The notes under the pieces: generated by a model | Databases searched by the model: none | What the model saw: the letters and a program-made list of their open reading frames with translations, nothing else | What the model was told of the DNA's origin: nothing | In this document: one piece after another, positions 1 through 8,831 of the stretch | Layout of the letters: each line of letters starts with the position of its first letter | Numbering within the stretch: the stretch's first letter is position 1 | Made by a program: the position numbers and the translations under genes | NCBI RefSeq assembly: GCF_013170805.1 | Contig: NZ_CP051293.1 | Coordinates: 1-64,000, forward strand | Direction: 5' to 3' | DNA: 64,000 nucleotides | From: Mesorhizobium sp. NZP2077 | GTDB taxonomy: Bacteria > Pseudomonadota > Alphaproteobacteria > Rhizobiales > Rhizobiaceae

Positions 1-1545
1 ATGCAGAGCGGCATCGAAAGGGAGCTTACGGGCGACCTCCCATTTCCTGGAACTTTGATCGGAGCAAACGAGATGGCGGTCTCCAGCGACGCGGAACAGA
101 AGTTCGACCGGGTCAAGACGCAGTTGAAGGCGCGTCTGGGGGCTGAAGTCTATTCGAGCTGGTTCGGCCGCATGAAGGTCGCGGAGGCGTCCAGGGGCAT
201 TGTCCGCATCTCGGTGCCCACCGCGTTCCTGCGCTCGTGGATCAACGGCCACTATCTCGACCTCATCTCCGAACTGTGGAAGCAGGAGGATGCCGATCTC
301 CTCAAGATCGAGATCGTGGTGCGCACGGCCACCCGCCAGGGGCGCAGCCATGCCGAACCGGAGCTGGCGCCGGCACGCAAGATGACACGACAGACGCAGA
401 CGGCGCTGGCCGCCGGTACTGTGAGCCCCGGCAGGGTGGAACGGCCTCCCGTGCCGCGCCCAGGTGCTGCGGTCGAGACCGAGTTCCGCCACAACGTGCT
501 GGGATCCCCGCTTGATCCCCGCTACACGTTCGGCTCCTTCATCGAAGGCCCGTCGAACCGGGTGGCCTTCGCCGCCGCAAAGGCCGTGGCGGAATCGCAG
601 TCGAGCGCCGTGCGTTTCAACCCGCTTTTCCTGCACGCGACCGTCGGGCTCGGCAAGACCCACCTGCTGCAGGCCATTGCGGCGGAATCGCTGAAGCAGA
701 ACCCCAAATCCCGCGTCGTCTATCTCACCGCGGAATATTTCATGTGGCGCTTCGCCACCGCGATCCGCGACAACAACGCGCTGACGCTCAAGGAGCAGTT
801 GCGCGACATCGACCTCTTGATCATCGACGACATGCAGTTCCTGCAGGGCAAGTCGATCCAGCACGAATTCTGCCATTTGATCAACATGCTGCTCGACAGC
901 GCCAAGCAGGTCGTCGTCGCCGCCGATCGGCCGCCGTCCGAGCTGGAATCGCTCGAGCCGCGTGTCCGCTCGCGCCTCAATGGCGGCGTCGCGCTCGAAA
1001 TGTCGGCGCCCGATTTCGCCATGCGCCTCGGCATGCTCAAACTGCGCCTGGCCACGGCCAGGGTCGACGACGCATCGCTGGATATTTCCGACGAAATCCT
1101 CAACCACGTCGCCCGCACCGTGACCGGCAGCGGACGCGAACTTGAGGGCGCGTTCAATCAGCTGCTGTTTCGCCAGTCGTTCGAGCCGCAGATCACCATC
1201 GATCGCATCGACGAGATCCTCGGCCACATCTATCGCACCGGCGAGCCGAAGCGGGTCCGCATCGAGGATATACAGCGCATCGTGGCGCGCCACTACAACG
1301 TGTCGAAGACCGAATTGCTGTCCAACCGGCGTACCCGCACAATCGTCAAGCCACGGCAGGTAGCGATGTACCTGTCCAAGGTGATGACCCCGCGCTCCCT
1401 GCCTGAAATCGGGCGCCGCTTCGGCGGCCGCGATCACACCACGGTGCTGCACGCCGTGCGCAAGATCGAGGACCTTTCCGGCAACGACAACACGCTGGCA
1501 CAGGAACTCGAGCTGCTGCGACGGCTGATCAACGACCAGGCCTGA
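1..1545 (+). CDS. dnaA: Chromosomal replication initiator DnaA
   Basis: DnaA binds DnaA boxes at the origin and opens the DNA for replication. The 514-aa protein has an N-terminal helicase-interaction domain, a variable Pro-rich linker (about residues 110-165), an AAA+ domain with a Walker A motif ending GLGKT near residues 216-220, a Walker B motif with adjacent Asp residues (IIDDMQF, about 275), and a C-terminal DNA-binding domain with the DnaA signature [16 protein letters not shown] (about 475-490). The first Gly of the usual Walker A pattern is Ala. The frame opens at base 1 with ATG; an upstream start cannot be excluded because nothing upstream is visible. dnaN and recF follow on the same strand. 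Confidence 0.98.
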   Translation: MQSGIERELTGDLPFPGTLIGANEMAVSSDAEQKFDRVKTQLKARLGAEVYSSWFGRMKVAEASRGIVRISVPTAFLRSWINGHYLDLISELWKQEDADLLKIEIVVRTATRQGRSHAEPELAPARKMTRQTQTALAAGTVSPGRVERPPVPRPGAAVETEFRHNVLGSPLDPRYTFGSFIEGPSNRVAFAAAKAVAESQSSAVRFNPLFLHATVGLGKTHLLQAIAAESLKQNPKSRVVYLTAEYFMWRFATAIRDNNALTLKEQLRDIDLLIIDDMQFLQGKSIQHEFCHLINMLLDSAKQVVVAADRPPSELESLEPRVRSRLNGGVALEMSAPDFAMRLGMLKLRLATARVDDASLDISDEILNHVARTVTGSGRELEGAFNQLLFRQSFEPQITIDRIDEILGHIYRTGEPKRVRIEDIQRIVARHYNVSKTELLSNRRTRTIVKPRQVAMYLSKVMTPRSLPEIGRRFGGRDHTTVLHAVRKIEDLSGNDNTLAQELELLRRLINDQA

Positions 1546-1850
1546 CCGGTCCGGCACAGGCAAGCCAGAACCACACTGGAATTCAATGGCTTGCCTGCCC
1601 GGCCGCGCCCCTGAAATGGGCTCGCGGCATCGGCCGGCGATGATCTGGATTCCTGATTCAGCGCATAGGCTGGCGGTCTTCTCGGCCTTTATCCCCAGAA
1701 AGCCCGCGCAGCTGGCTGGAACCGGTGGCGCGGGCTTGCGTTTGCTGGCTTTTTCCTGTCAGTTTACGCAGATTCTGAGCCTGTTCAGACCTTTCGCGGG
1801 GCGCCGCCAGCCGGAGACCCGCTCATCCTTTCAAGCGAGCCTGTTTCGTC
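1546..1850. other. dnaA-dnaN intergenic region
   Basis: This 305-bp gap has no convincing gene; an open frame that starts inside it runs into dnaN out of frame and looks like noise. It contains a GC-rich stem-loop at 1701-1736 and, just before it, TTATCCCCA at 1689-1697, one base away from the DnaA box consensus TTATCCACA. The dnaN promoter presumably lies here, but no clear -35/-10 pair was found. Confidence 0.6.
1701..1736 (+). terminator. Stem-loop, possible dnaA terminator
   Basis: Arms AGCCCGCGC and GCGCGGGCT pair perfectly over 9 bp around an 18-nt loop. The 3' flank is T-rich but interrupted (TTGCGTTTGCTGGCTTTTT), so it is a weak intrinsic terminator at best. It lies about 155 bp after the dnaA stop. 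Confidence 0.4.
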
Positions 1851-2969
1851 ATGCGTGTTATCCTGGAACGGTCAAATCTCCTGAAGTCGCTCAACCACGT
1901 CCACCGTGTGGTCGAACGGCGCAACACGATACCGATCCTGTCCAACGTGCTGCTCAGCGCCGAGGGCGCCAGCCTCGAAATGAAGGCGACCGATCTCGAC
2001 CTGGAAGTGACGGAAGCGACGCCCGCCAAGGTGGAGCGCGGCGGGGCGACGACGGTTCCCGCGCATCTGCTCTACGATATCGTGCGCAAGCTCGCGGACG
2101 GCGCCGAGGTGATGCTGAAGACCGATGAGGACGGCAACGCCATGACGGTGACGTCGGGCCGCTCTAGCTTTCGCCTGCAGTGCCTGCCGCAATCCGATTT
2201 CCCCGAGCTTTCTGCCGGATCCTTCTCGCATATCTTCCGGCTCGACTCGGTCGCTCTGAAGGGTCTGATCGAAAAGACGCAGTTCGCCATTTCCACCGAG
2301 GAGACGCGCTACTATCTCAACGGCATCTACCTGCACACGCATGAGGTCGGTGGCAAGCTGAAGCTGCGCTCGGTGGCCACCGACGGTCACCGCCTGGCGC
2401 GCGCCGAAATCGACGCGCCGGCGGGTTCCGAGGGCATGCCGGGCATCATCATTCCGCGCAAGACGGTGAGCGAGCTGCAGAAGCTGGTCGACGATCCGGA
2501 TGTTGCCGTGACCACCGAGCTGTCGGACACCAAGATCCGCTTCACCATCGGCAGCGTGGTCCTGACCTCGAAGCTGATCGACGGCACCTTCCCCGATTAT
2601 CAGCGGGTCATTCCGACCGGCAACGACAAGAAGCTGATCCTCGACCGCCAGAGCTTTGCCGCAGCGGTCGATCGCGTCTCGACCATTTCCTCCGAACGCG
2701 GCCGTGCCGTGAAACTTTCGATCAGCGAAGGCCAGGTGACGCTTGCGGTCAACAACCCGGATTCGGGCAGCGCCACCGAGGAACTGGCGGCCGACTATTC
2801 TTCCGACCCGATCGAAATCGGCTTCAACGCCAAATATCTGCTCGACGTTGCCGCTCAGCTGACAGGCACGGAAGCCAAATTCATGCTGGCCGATGCCGGT
2901 TCGCCGACGCTGATCCACGACATGGCCGACGAGACCGCGCTTTACGTGCTGATGCCGATGCGGGTGTAG
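1851..2969 (+). CDS. dnaN: DNA polymerase III beta sliding clamp
   Basis: The beta subunit forms the dimeric ring that tethers DNA polymerase III to DNA. The protein is 372 aa, normal for the family, and shows the three-fold clamp architecture: an N-terminal domain beginning MRVILERSNLLKSLNHV, a central domain with NGIYLH and the conserved DGHRLARAE, and a C-terminal domain ending in the typical YVLMPMRV tail. The ATG start fits family N-termini although a strong Shine-Dalgarno is not evident. It lies between dnaA and recF, a common replication gene arrangement. Confidence 0.98.
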   Translation: MRVILERSNLLKSLNHVHRVVERRNTIPILSNVLLSAEGASLEMKATDLDLEVTEATPAKVERGGATTVPAHLLYDIVRKLADGAEVMLKTDEDGNAMTVTSGRSSFRLQCLPQSDFPELSAGSFSHIFRLDSVALKGLIEKTQFAISTEETRYYLNGIYLHTHEVGGKLKLRSVATDGHRLARAEIDAPAGSEGMPGIIIPRKTVSELQKLVDDPDVAVTTELSDTKIRFTIGSVVLTSKLIDGTFPDYQRVIPTGNDKKLILDRQSFAAAVDRVSTISSERGRAVKLSISEGQVTLAVNNPDSGSATEELAADYSSDPIEIGFNAKYLLDVAAQLTGTEAKFMLADAGSPTLIHDMADETALYVLMPMRV

Positions 2970-3017
2970 CCAGCGCTGCATCATCGATCCGGCTCTGCGG
3001 GGACCGGGGTGGAAACA

Positions 3018-3041
3018 ATGGCGACTTCTACAGGCGGATAG
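3018..3041 (+). other. Seven-codon mini-ORF before recF
   Basis: ATG at 3018 opens a frame of seven sense codons closed by TAG at 3039-3041. The recF TTG start follows three bases later. The purine-rich AGGCGGA that would serve as the recF ribosome binding site is inside this mini-ORF. Translational coupling is an inference; the mini-ORF may be incidental. Confidence 0.35.
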
Positions 3042-3044
3042 CGG

Positions 3045-4184
3045 TTGCCGGCACAAACCCATATAAGTAAGCTTACACTTACTAATTTCCGCAATTATGC
3101 GACGCTGACGATCGATCTCGCACCGGGCGCCGTGGTGTTTTCCGGCGACAATGGTGCCGGCAAGACCAACCTCCTCGAAGCAATTTCCTTTCTGACGCCT
3201 GGGCGCGGCCTGCGCCGTGTGCCTTACGCCGATGTCGCACGCGAGGGCGGCGACGGCGGCTTTGCGCTGCACGCCCGGCTCGACGGACCCGACGGCCAGA
3301 TCGAGATCGGCACGGGCATTTCGATCGGCGAAGGTGAAGGTGGCAGGCGAGTTCGCATCAACGGCGCGACGGCCCGATCGGCCGAAGACATGCTGGAGTG
3401 GCTGCGCGTGGTGTGGCTGACGCCGACCATGGATGCGCTGTTCACCGGACCGGCCGCGGATCGCCGGCGCTTTCTCGACCGGCTGGTGCTGGCGATCGAC
3501 CCTGGCCACGGTCAGCGCGCGCTCGACTACGAAAAAGCGATGCGCGGCCGTAATCGTCTGCTTACCGAAGGTTCGCGGGATATCAGCTGGTTCGAGGCAA
3601 TCGAGACACAGATGGCCGAAACCGGCGTCGCCATTGCGGCAGCGCGCGCCGAATTGGTGCGCCTGCTCGCCGCCATGATCGACAGGTTGCCCGACACGGG
3701 ACCGTTCCCGCAGGCCGATATCAGCATTTCCGGCGATCTGGAAACCGAGGTTTCCACCGCGCCTGCGGTCGATGTCGAGGAGCGGTTCCGCCGGGCGCTT
3801 GCCGGTGGCCGCGATCGCGATCGGGCCGCGGGACGAACGCTCGAAGGCCCGCACCGTTCCGACCTCCTGGTGAGGCACCGGCCCAAGGCAATGCCGGCCG
3901 AACTCTGCTCGACCGGAGAGCAGAAGGCATTGCTGGTCGGCATCGTCCTGTCGCATGCCCGGCTGACCGGTGAGATGTCCGGCATGACGCCGATCTTGCT
4001 GCTCGACGAGATCGCCGCCCATCTCGACGGCGGACGACGCGCGGCGCTGTTTTCGATCCTTGAGGAATTGAACTGCCAGGCCTTCATGACGGGAACCGAT
4101 GCCGCGCTGTTTTCCAGCCTCAAGGGGCGTGCGCAGTTCCTGACCGTCGACCACGGCACGGTTGGGCCAACCGAAGACGCCTGA
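3045..4184 (+). CDS. recF: DNA replication and repair protein RecF
   Basis: RecF is an SMC/ABC-like ATPase that helps load RecA at gaps and stalled forks. The 379-aa protein has Walker A GDNGAGKTNLLEA near residues 35-45, an ABC-type signature around CSTGEQKALLVG (about 290) and Walker B ILLLDEIAAHLD (about 325). The proposed start is TTG, placing the conserved KLTLTNFRNY segment at residues 9-18; the nearest upstream ATG is in another frame and stops after seven codons. The 75-bp distance from dnaN is compatible with co-transcription. Confidence 0.93.
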   Translation: MPAQTHISKLTLTNFRNYATLTIDLAPGAVVFSGDNGAGKTNLLEAISFLTPGRGLRRVPYADVAREGGDGGFALHARLDGPDGQIEIGTGISIGEGEGGRRVRINGATARSAEDMLEWLRVVWLTPTMDALFTGPAADRRRFLDRLVLAIDPGHGQRALDYEKAMRGRNRLLTEGSRDISWFEAIETQMAETGVAIAAARAELVRLLAAMIDRLPDTGPFPQADISISGDLETEVSTAPAVDVEERFRRALAGGRDRDRAAGRTLEGPHRSDLLVRHRPKAMPAELCSTGEQKALLVGIVLSHARLTGEMSGMTPILLLDEIAAHLDGGRRAALFSILEELNCQAFMTGTDAALFSSLKGRAQFLTVDHGTVGPTEDA

Positions 4185-4215
4185 CAAGGTTTTTCAGCCG
4201 CTATATGGTCCTGAT

Positions 4216-4968
4216 ATGATCACTGCGCTCACCGCTGACGAAATCGAACGCTATGAACGCCACATCGTGCTGCCCGAGGTCGGCGGCGCGGGTCAGCAGA
4301 AGCTCAAGCAAGCGCGGGTCCTGGTGATCGGCGCCGGCGGACTGGGCGCGCCGGTGCTCGAATATCTTGCGGCGGCCGGCGTCGGCACGCTTGGCATCGT
4401 CGACGACGACACCGTGTCGCTCTCCAATTTGCAACGCCAGGTCATCCACGGCACCGATACGGTCGGCATGCTGAAAACCCTCAGCGCCAAGGCGGCAATC
4501 ACCCGCATCAATCCCAATACGGCGGTCGAGACGCACGCACTGCGGCTGAGCTCGGACAACGCCTCTGCCCTCGTTGCCCGCTATGATATTGTCGTCGACG
4601 GTTCCGACAATTTCGAGACCCGTTATACGGTGGCTGACGCCTGTGCGAACGAGCGCAAACCGCTGGTGCATGCCGCCGTCGGCCGCTTCGACGGCTCGGT
4701 GACGGTGCTGAAGCCGTTCGAGAACGGCAAGGATGGCAAGCCGAACCCTGGCTATCGCGATCTCTTTCCCGAAGCCCCACCGCCTGGCCTGGTGCCATCC
4801 TGCGCCGAGGCCGGCGTGCTTGGCGCGCTGACCGGCGTCGTCGGCACGCTGCAGGCAATGGAGGCGATCAAGCTGATCACCGGTATCGGCGAGCCGCTGA
4901 TCGGCCGGCTGCTGCTCTACGATGCGCTCTCCGCGCGCTTCGAAACGATCCGCTACGCCAGGCGCTGA
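4216..4968 (+). CDS. MoeB/ThiF-like adenylyltransferase (HesA/MoeB/ThiF family)
   Basis: E1-like enzymes of this family adenylate the C-terminal Gly-Gly of a ubiquitin-like sulfur carrier (MoaD or ThiS). The 250-aa protein has the nucleotide-binding GAGGLG at residues 39-44, the acidic DDDTVSLSNLQRQ stretch (64-76) and a conserved Cys in LVPSCAEAGVLG. The paired CxxC zinc cysteines of E. coli MoeB are absent and there is no C-terminal rhodanese domain. An in-frame codon at 4162 would extend it into recF, but ATG 4216 matches the family N-terminus. Neighbours do not tell whether the partner is molybdopterin or thiamin synthesis. Confidence 0.85.
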   Translation: MITALTADEIERYERHIVLPEVGGAGQQKLKQARVLVIGAGGLGAPVLEYLAAAGVGTLGIVDDDTVSLSNLQRQVIHGTDTVGMLKTLSAKAAITRINPNTAVETHALRLSSDNASALVARYDIVVDGSDNFETRYTVADACANERKPLVHAAVGRFDGSVTVLKPFENGKDGKPNPGYRDLFPEAPPPGLVPSCAEAGVLGALTGVVGTLQAMEAIKLITGIGEPLIGRLLLYDALSARFETIRYARR

Positions 4969-4982
4969 TCTTGGAGCGGACC

Positions 4983-5459
4983 ATGCCCTTCTCCATCGAC
5001 CGCATCCCGGCCGGTTTCGGCCGCTGGGACGAGGTGCTTGCCCTGATCATGAGTGCTTTCGCGTTCATGGACGGTGTCATCGACCCGCCATCCTCTGCCC
5101 ATCTGCTCACCGTCGATGGACTGCGCGACAAGGCCGGGCGGGAGACGGGGTTCGTCGCCCTCGACGGCGACAGGATCGTCGGCTGCGTCTTTGCTCTTGA
5201 AAGGGCTGACGATCTTTATGTCGGCAAGCTCGCCGTCGCCCCAGACCGCCAGGGGCAAGGCATCGGCCGGCGGCTGATGCGGGCGGTCGAAGGCCTCGCG
5301 CTCGACCACGGCAAGGCGGCGTTGGAGCTGCAGACGCGCATCGAGCTCACCGCCAATCATGCCGCCTTTGCCCGGCTTGGCTTTCACGAAACCGCGCGGA
5401 CGGTGCATGAGGGCCACGCCAGGCCGACCTCGATCACCATGCGCAAGGTCATTTCGTAA
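4983..5459 (+). CDS. GNAT family N-acetyltransferase
   Basis: A 158-aa GCN5-related acetyltransferase. The acetyl-CoA binding motif A is visible in LAVAPDRQGQGIGRRLM, preceded by a beta-strand GFVALDGDRIVGCVFAL and followed by the usual NHAAFARLGFHE motif. ATG 4983 is chosen because a GGAGCGG sequence lies just upstream; a TTG four codons earlier is less likely. The gene starts 14 bp after the MoeB-like gene and may be co-transcribed. The substrate cannot be predicted. Confidence 0.85.
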   Translation: MPFSIDRIPAGFGRWDEVLALIMSAFAFMDGVIDPPSSAHLLTVDGLRDKAGRETGFVALDGDRIVGCVFALERADDLYVGKLAVAPDRQGQGIGRRLMRAVEGLALDHGKAALELQTRIELTANHAAFARLGFHETARTVHEGHARPTSITMRKVIS

Positions 5460-5486
5460 GCTTTTGCTTACATTTAAGCGAGGTCG

Positions 5487-6488
5487 TCAGGTTCTGAGCG
5501 GCAGCACACGATCCGGGGGACGGTGACCGTCAACGAATGCCCGGATGTTGATAATGACCTTCTCGCCCATGTCGATGCGGCCCTCAAGCGTCGCCGAACC
5601 CATATGCGGCAAAAGCACGACCTTGTTCCTGGCGGCGAGCTTGAGCAGCTTGGCATTGAGTGCCGGTTCATGCTCGTAGACATCGAGGCCGGCGCCGGCG
5701 ATCTTGCCGTCCTGGATCAGCTTGACTAGCGCTTCCTCGTCGATGATGTCGCCACGCGCGGTGTTGACGATATAGGCCGTGGGCTGCAGCAGCGCCAGCC
5801 GCCGCGCCGACAAGAGATGGAAGGTCGCAGGCGTCGACGGACAATTGACCGAGATGATGTCCATGCGGGCCAGCATCTGGTCTAGGCTCTCCCAATAGGT
5901 CGCCTCCAGCCCGTCCTCGACCGCCGGCAGTACGCGATGGCGGTTGTGGTAGTGGATGGAAAGGCCAAAGGCCTTGGCCCGTCTGGCAACGGCGGTGCCG
6001 ATGCGGCCCATGCCGACAATGCCCAGCCGCTTGCCCCAGATGCGCCGGCCAAGCATCCAGGTCGGCGACCAGCCGGCCCATTTCTTGTCGCCGGTGAGCA
6101 CATTGGCGCCTTCCGCCAGCCGGCGCGGCACCGCCAGCATCAGCGCCATGGTCATGTCGGCGGTGTCTTCGGTCAGCACATTGGGCGTGTTGGTGACGGT
6201 GATGCCCCTCTTGGCCGCCGCCGCTACGTCGATCTTGTCGACGCCGTTGCCGAAATTGGCAATCAGCTTGAGGTTGTCGCCGGCCTGGGCGATCAGCGCG
6301 GCGTCGATCTGGTCGGTCACCGTCGGCACCAGCACGTCGGCTTCCTTGACCGCGGCGACCAGCTCCGGCTGTGTCATCGGCCGATCCTCGACATTCAGCC
6401 TGGCGTCGAACAGCTCGCGCATGCGGGTCTCGACTGGGTCGGGCAGCTTTCGCGTGATGACCACGAGAGGCTTCTTTTTGCCTGCCAT
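5487..6488 (-). CDS. D-isomer-specific 2-hydroxyacid dehydrogenase
   Basis: NAD(P)-dependent reduction of a 2-oxoacid, probably glyoxylate or hydroxypyruvate. The 333-aa protein has the Rossmann dinucleotide motif GMGRIG in its middle and the catalytic triad of the family: Arg in NTARGDIIDEEAL, Glu in LDVYEHEPALN and His in LLPHMGSATLEGR. The ATG at 6488 is preferred over an in-frame TTG ten codons upstream because it begins MAGKKKPLVVITRK, where the fold starts. It is convergent with the GNAT gene. Substrate preference within the GHPR subfamily is inferred only. Confidence 0.9.
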   Translation of the reverse strand: MAGKKKPLVVITRKLPDPVETRMRELFDARLNVEDRPMTQPELVAAVKEADVLVPTVTDQIDAALIAQAGDNLKLIANFGNGVDKIDVAAAAKRGITVTNTPNVLTEDTADMTMALMLAVPRRLAEGANVLTGDKKWAGWSPTWMLGRRIWGKRLGIVGMGRIGTAVARRAKAFGLSIHYHNRHRVLPAVEDGLEATYWESLDQMLARMDIISVNCPSTPATFHLLSARRLALLQPTAYIVNTARGDIIDEEALVKLIQDGKIAGAGLDVYEHEPALNAKLLKLAARNKVVLLPHMGSATLEGRIDMGEKVIINIRAFVDGHRPPDRVLPLRT

Positions 6489-6636
6489 TGTTTCCCTCGT
6501 TGAGACCTCTTTAACCAAGACCGGCGAAACTGAAAGCCGGTCGCGGTAGCCGATTTACCCATGTAACAAGCGGTGCCGCCGAAGACAAAGAAAAAGGGGC
6601 GCCGAGGCCGAGAGGCAAGCGCCGAAAGGAACGAAA

Positions 6637-7194
6637 GTGTCTGGTTTCGCGTCGCTTCGCCTGACCCTCAGCGCAGCATTTCTCGGCGCTCTCCTCTATT
6701 CCCCGCTGGCCGCGGCGCAGAGTGCGGCCGCGCCCGCCCAAAGCATCACGCTTGGGCCGAGCGGTCTGCCATTGCCGCGATTCGTCAGCCTGAAATCCGG
6801 CCGCGTCAACTCGCGCGTCGGCCCGGGCGCCAATTACTCGGTCGACTGGATGTATATGAAGGCCGGCCTGCCGATGGAAATCATCCAGGAATTCGACACC
6901 TGGCGCCGCGTGCGCGATGCCGACGGCTCGGAAGGCTGGATCAACCAGTCGCTGCTGTCGGGACGGCGCACCGCGATCATCGCGCCATGGCAGCGCGGCA
7001 AAGGCGCCCAGATCAATATGCTCAGAAGCCCCGACAAGGATGCCAGCGTGGTGGCGATCGTCGAGCCGGGCGTCATGGGCACGATCAAGTCCTGCGACGG
7101 CCAGTGGTGCGAAATGACGCTCGACGGCCACACCGGCTGGCTCGCCCAGGCGGCGGTCTGGGGCGCCTATCCCGGCGAGCGGGTCAAGGACTGA
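6637..7194 (+). CDS. Exported SH3-domain protein
   Basis: A 185-aa protein with an N-terminal signal peptide (hydrophobic segment about residues 8-25, cleavage near AAAQ) followed by two bacterial SH3-like segments: residues 45-105 (RVNSRVGPGANYSVDWMY, then EGWINQSLL) and 110-170 (NMLRSPDKDASVVA, then GWLAQAAVW). Such domains are often found in periplasmic peptidoglycan-associated proteins. The start is GTG at 6637, preceded at good distance by AAAGGA. Its 3' end overlaps the convergent DUF4260 gene by about 11 bp. Confidence 0.85.
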   Translation: MSGFASLRLTLSAAFLGALLYSPLAAAQSAAAPAQSITLGPSGLPLPRFVSLKSGRVNSRVGPGANYSVDWMYMKAGLPMEIIQEFDTWRRVRDADGSEGWINQSLLSGRRTAIIAPWQRGKGAQINMLRSPDKDASVVAIVEPGVMGTIKSCDGQWCEMTLDGHTGWLAQAAVWGAYPGERVKD

Positions 7195-7564
7195 GGTGAT
7201 TGCGCTTGTGCCCGATTCGGCCGAGGTGGGTTTCCTGAAAACCGCTTGACAGCTTCAGGCCGTAGCCCAGCGCACGGTCGATGGCGATGTGGGCGATCCA
7301 GATCAGCGCGACGGCGATTGCCACCGCATGGCCGGACAGGTACCCGACGAGCAGCAGCAGCACCGGTGGTATCAGGATGTGCAGGGCATTGTAGGCGATA
7401 GCACCGATGCGCGGCCCGCCGAGGTAGCCAAACATCGACAGGTCCGGCGCCAGGATGAGCACCGCGAAGAGCCACCAGGCAACGCCTGACCAAGCGTAGA
7501 AGACAACAGCGGCCACCGCCACAGCAGCCCATTCGAGCCTGACTATCAGGTCGAGGGGTTTCAT
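7184..7564 (-). CDS. DUF4260 membrane protein
   Basis: A 126-aa integral membrane protein with about four hydrophobic segments. It shows the pattern I associate with DUF4260: WWLFAVLILAPDLSMFGYL, GPRIGAIAYNALH, and near the end DRALGYGLK followed by ETHLG. Function is unknown. It ends inside the last codons of the convergent SH3 gene and starts 10 bp after irr, so it is probably co-transcribed with irr. Confidence 0.8.
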   Translation of the reverse strand: MKPLDLIVRLEWAAVAVAAVVFYAWSGVAWWLFAVLILAPDLSMFGYLGGPRIGAIAYNALHILIPPVLLLLVGYLSGHAVAIAVALIWIAHIAIDRALGYGLKLSSGFQETHLGRIGHKRNHLSP

Positions 7565-7574
7565 TTCTGGCCGA

Positions 7575-8042
7575 TTATTCTGGTTCCGCCGGTCGTTCCT
7601 GGCGCTTCAGCCTCAGCCTCACAACGATGTCGACATTGGCGATTTCCATGCCCTCGGGCGGCTCCGGCAGGTTGGTGACCGTCACCGGGCCATTGGCGAT
7701 GTCGAAAATCCGGTTTTCACCTTCGATGTAGAAATGGTGGTGGTCGGAGGTGTTGGTATCGAAATAGGTCTTGGCACCCTCGACGGCGAGGATGCGCAGC
7801 AGCCCCGCCTGGGTGAACTGGTGGAGCGCGTTGTAGACTGTGGCCAGCGACACCGGCACGCCGGCGGCCAGCGCCTCCTCGTGCAGTTCCTCGGCCGACA
7901 AATGGCGGTCGCCTTTGGCAAAAAGCAGGTCGGCAAGCGCGATGCGCTGCCGTGTCGGCCTCAAGCCGGCTCCACGTACCCGCTTGTCCACAGCGACATT
8001 TTCCTTCCGGCAGCCCCGGTCCATCTGGTCTTCCAAGCTCAC
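7575..8042 (-). CDS. irr: Iron response regulator Irr (Fur family)
   Basis: Irr is the rhizobial Fur-family regulator that senses iron through heme availability and binds ICE motifs when iron is low. The 155-aa protein has the Fur winged-helix domain (LRPTRQRIALADLLF, VSLATVYNALHQF) and the Irr hallmark of three consecutive histidines in SDHHHFY. The N-terminus contains no Cys-Pro heme regulatory motif, unlike Bradyrhizobium Irr. The start is GTG at 8042; MDRGC seven codons in is an alternative. It is divergent from fabA, an arrangement I know from other Rhizobiales. A perfect ICE palindrome lies elsewhere in this window at 42933-42953. Confidence 0.93.
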   Translation of the reverse strand: MSLEDQMDRGCRKENVAVDKRVRGAGLRPTRQRIALADLLFAKGDRHLSAEELHEEALAAGVPVSLATVYNALHQFTQAGLLRILAVEGAKTYFDTNTSDHHHFYIEGENRIFDIANGPVTVTNLPEPPEGMEIANVDIVVRLRLKRQERPAEPE

Positions 8043-8266
8043 AGTCCCGCTTCAAGACACGCCCAGAATGGCAAAAAAATGAATGTCTGCCGAAACCGGA
8101 CCCCTGTTGACATATATTCTGTCGTCCGAATGCGATCAATAGCGCGCATTGACCCGGGCAGACTGGCGGGTTAAGCGCAAACGCCGGTTTCCGGCCTGAA
8201 ACAGATTGTGTTAGGACACCAACAACAAGGGCGCGCTACCGCCCGGACGATATGGGGACGAGATTG

Positions 8267-8782
8267 ATGGCGGGTAAATCCAGCTACGACTACGAAGAAT
8301 TGCTGGCCTGCGCCAGCGGCGAGCTGTTCGGAGAGGGCAATGCCCAACTGCCCTACCCGCCCATGCTGATGTTCGACCGCATCACCGAGATCAGCGAGAC
8401 CGGCGGCGCCTTCGACAAGGGGTTCATCCGCGCGGAGTTCGACATCAAGCCGGACCTGTGGTTCTTTGCCTGCCATTTCATCGGCAATCCGATCATGCCA
8501 GGATGCCTCGGTCTGGACGCCTTGTGGCAGTTGACCGGCTTCTACCTCGGCTGGCTCGGCGAACCCGGCAAGGGAATGGCGTTGTCGACCGGTGAGGTCA
8601 AGTTCAAGGGCATGGTCACACCATCGGTCAAGAAGGTCGAGTATGGCGTGGATTTCAAGCGCGTGATGCGCGGCCGGCTGGTTCTGGGCATCGCCGATGG
8701 CTGGATGAAGGCGGATGGCGAGCCCATATATGCGGCGACGGACCTGAAGGTCGGTCTGTCCAAGCAGTCGGCGGTCGCTTGA
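8267..8782 (+). CDS. fabA: 3-hydroxydecanoyl-ACP dehydratase/isomerase FabA
   Basis: FabA dehydrates 3-hydroxydecanoyl-ACP and isomerises the trans-2 to the cis-3 product, the branch point to unsaturated fatty acids. The protein is 171 aa, the normal length. The active-site stretch [20 protein letters not shown] contains the catalytic His and the usual MPGCLGLDA, and the second active-site Asp lies in the DALWQL helix. ATG 8267 is chosen over an in-frame codon five residues upstream because GGGGACGA sits at ribosome-binding distance. It is the first gene of fabA-fabB-fabI and divergent from irr. A TTGACA at 8107-8112 could be its -35, but no good -10 follows. Confidence 0.97.
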   Translation: MAGKSSYDYEELLACASGELFGEGNAQLPYPPMLMFDRITEISETGGAFDKGFIRAEFDIKPDLWFFACHFIGNPIMPGCLGLDALWQLTGFYLGWLGEPGKGMALSTGEVKFKGMVTPSVKKVEYGVDFKRVMRGRLVLGIADGWMKADGEPIYAATDLKVGLSKQSAVA

Positions 8783-8831
8783 CCGCAGTCCTGGCCGACC
8801 CACTGGCCAGCATCCCTGGAAGGAGTTGCGA

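Noticed and set aside
1586..2128. 180-codon frame spanning the dnaA-dnaN gap
   Set aside because: Overlaps dnaN out of frame and has no support beyond being open.
1872..4187. 771-codon open frame on the minus strand opposite dnaN and recF
   Set aside because: It lies antisense to two clear genes and has no recognisable domain; long antisense frames are expected from high third-position GC.
8107..8136. fabA promoter with TTGACA
   Set aside because: The -35 is perfect but no acceptable -10 occurs at 16-18 bp; kept only as a remark.
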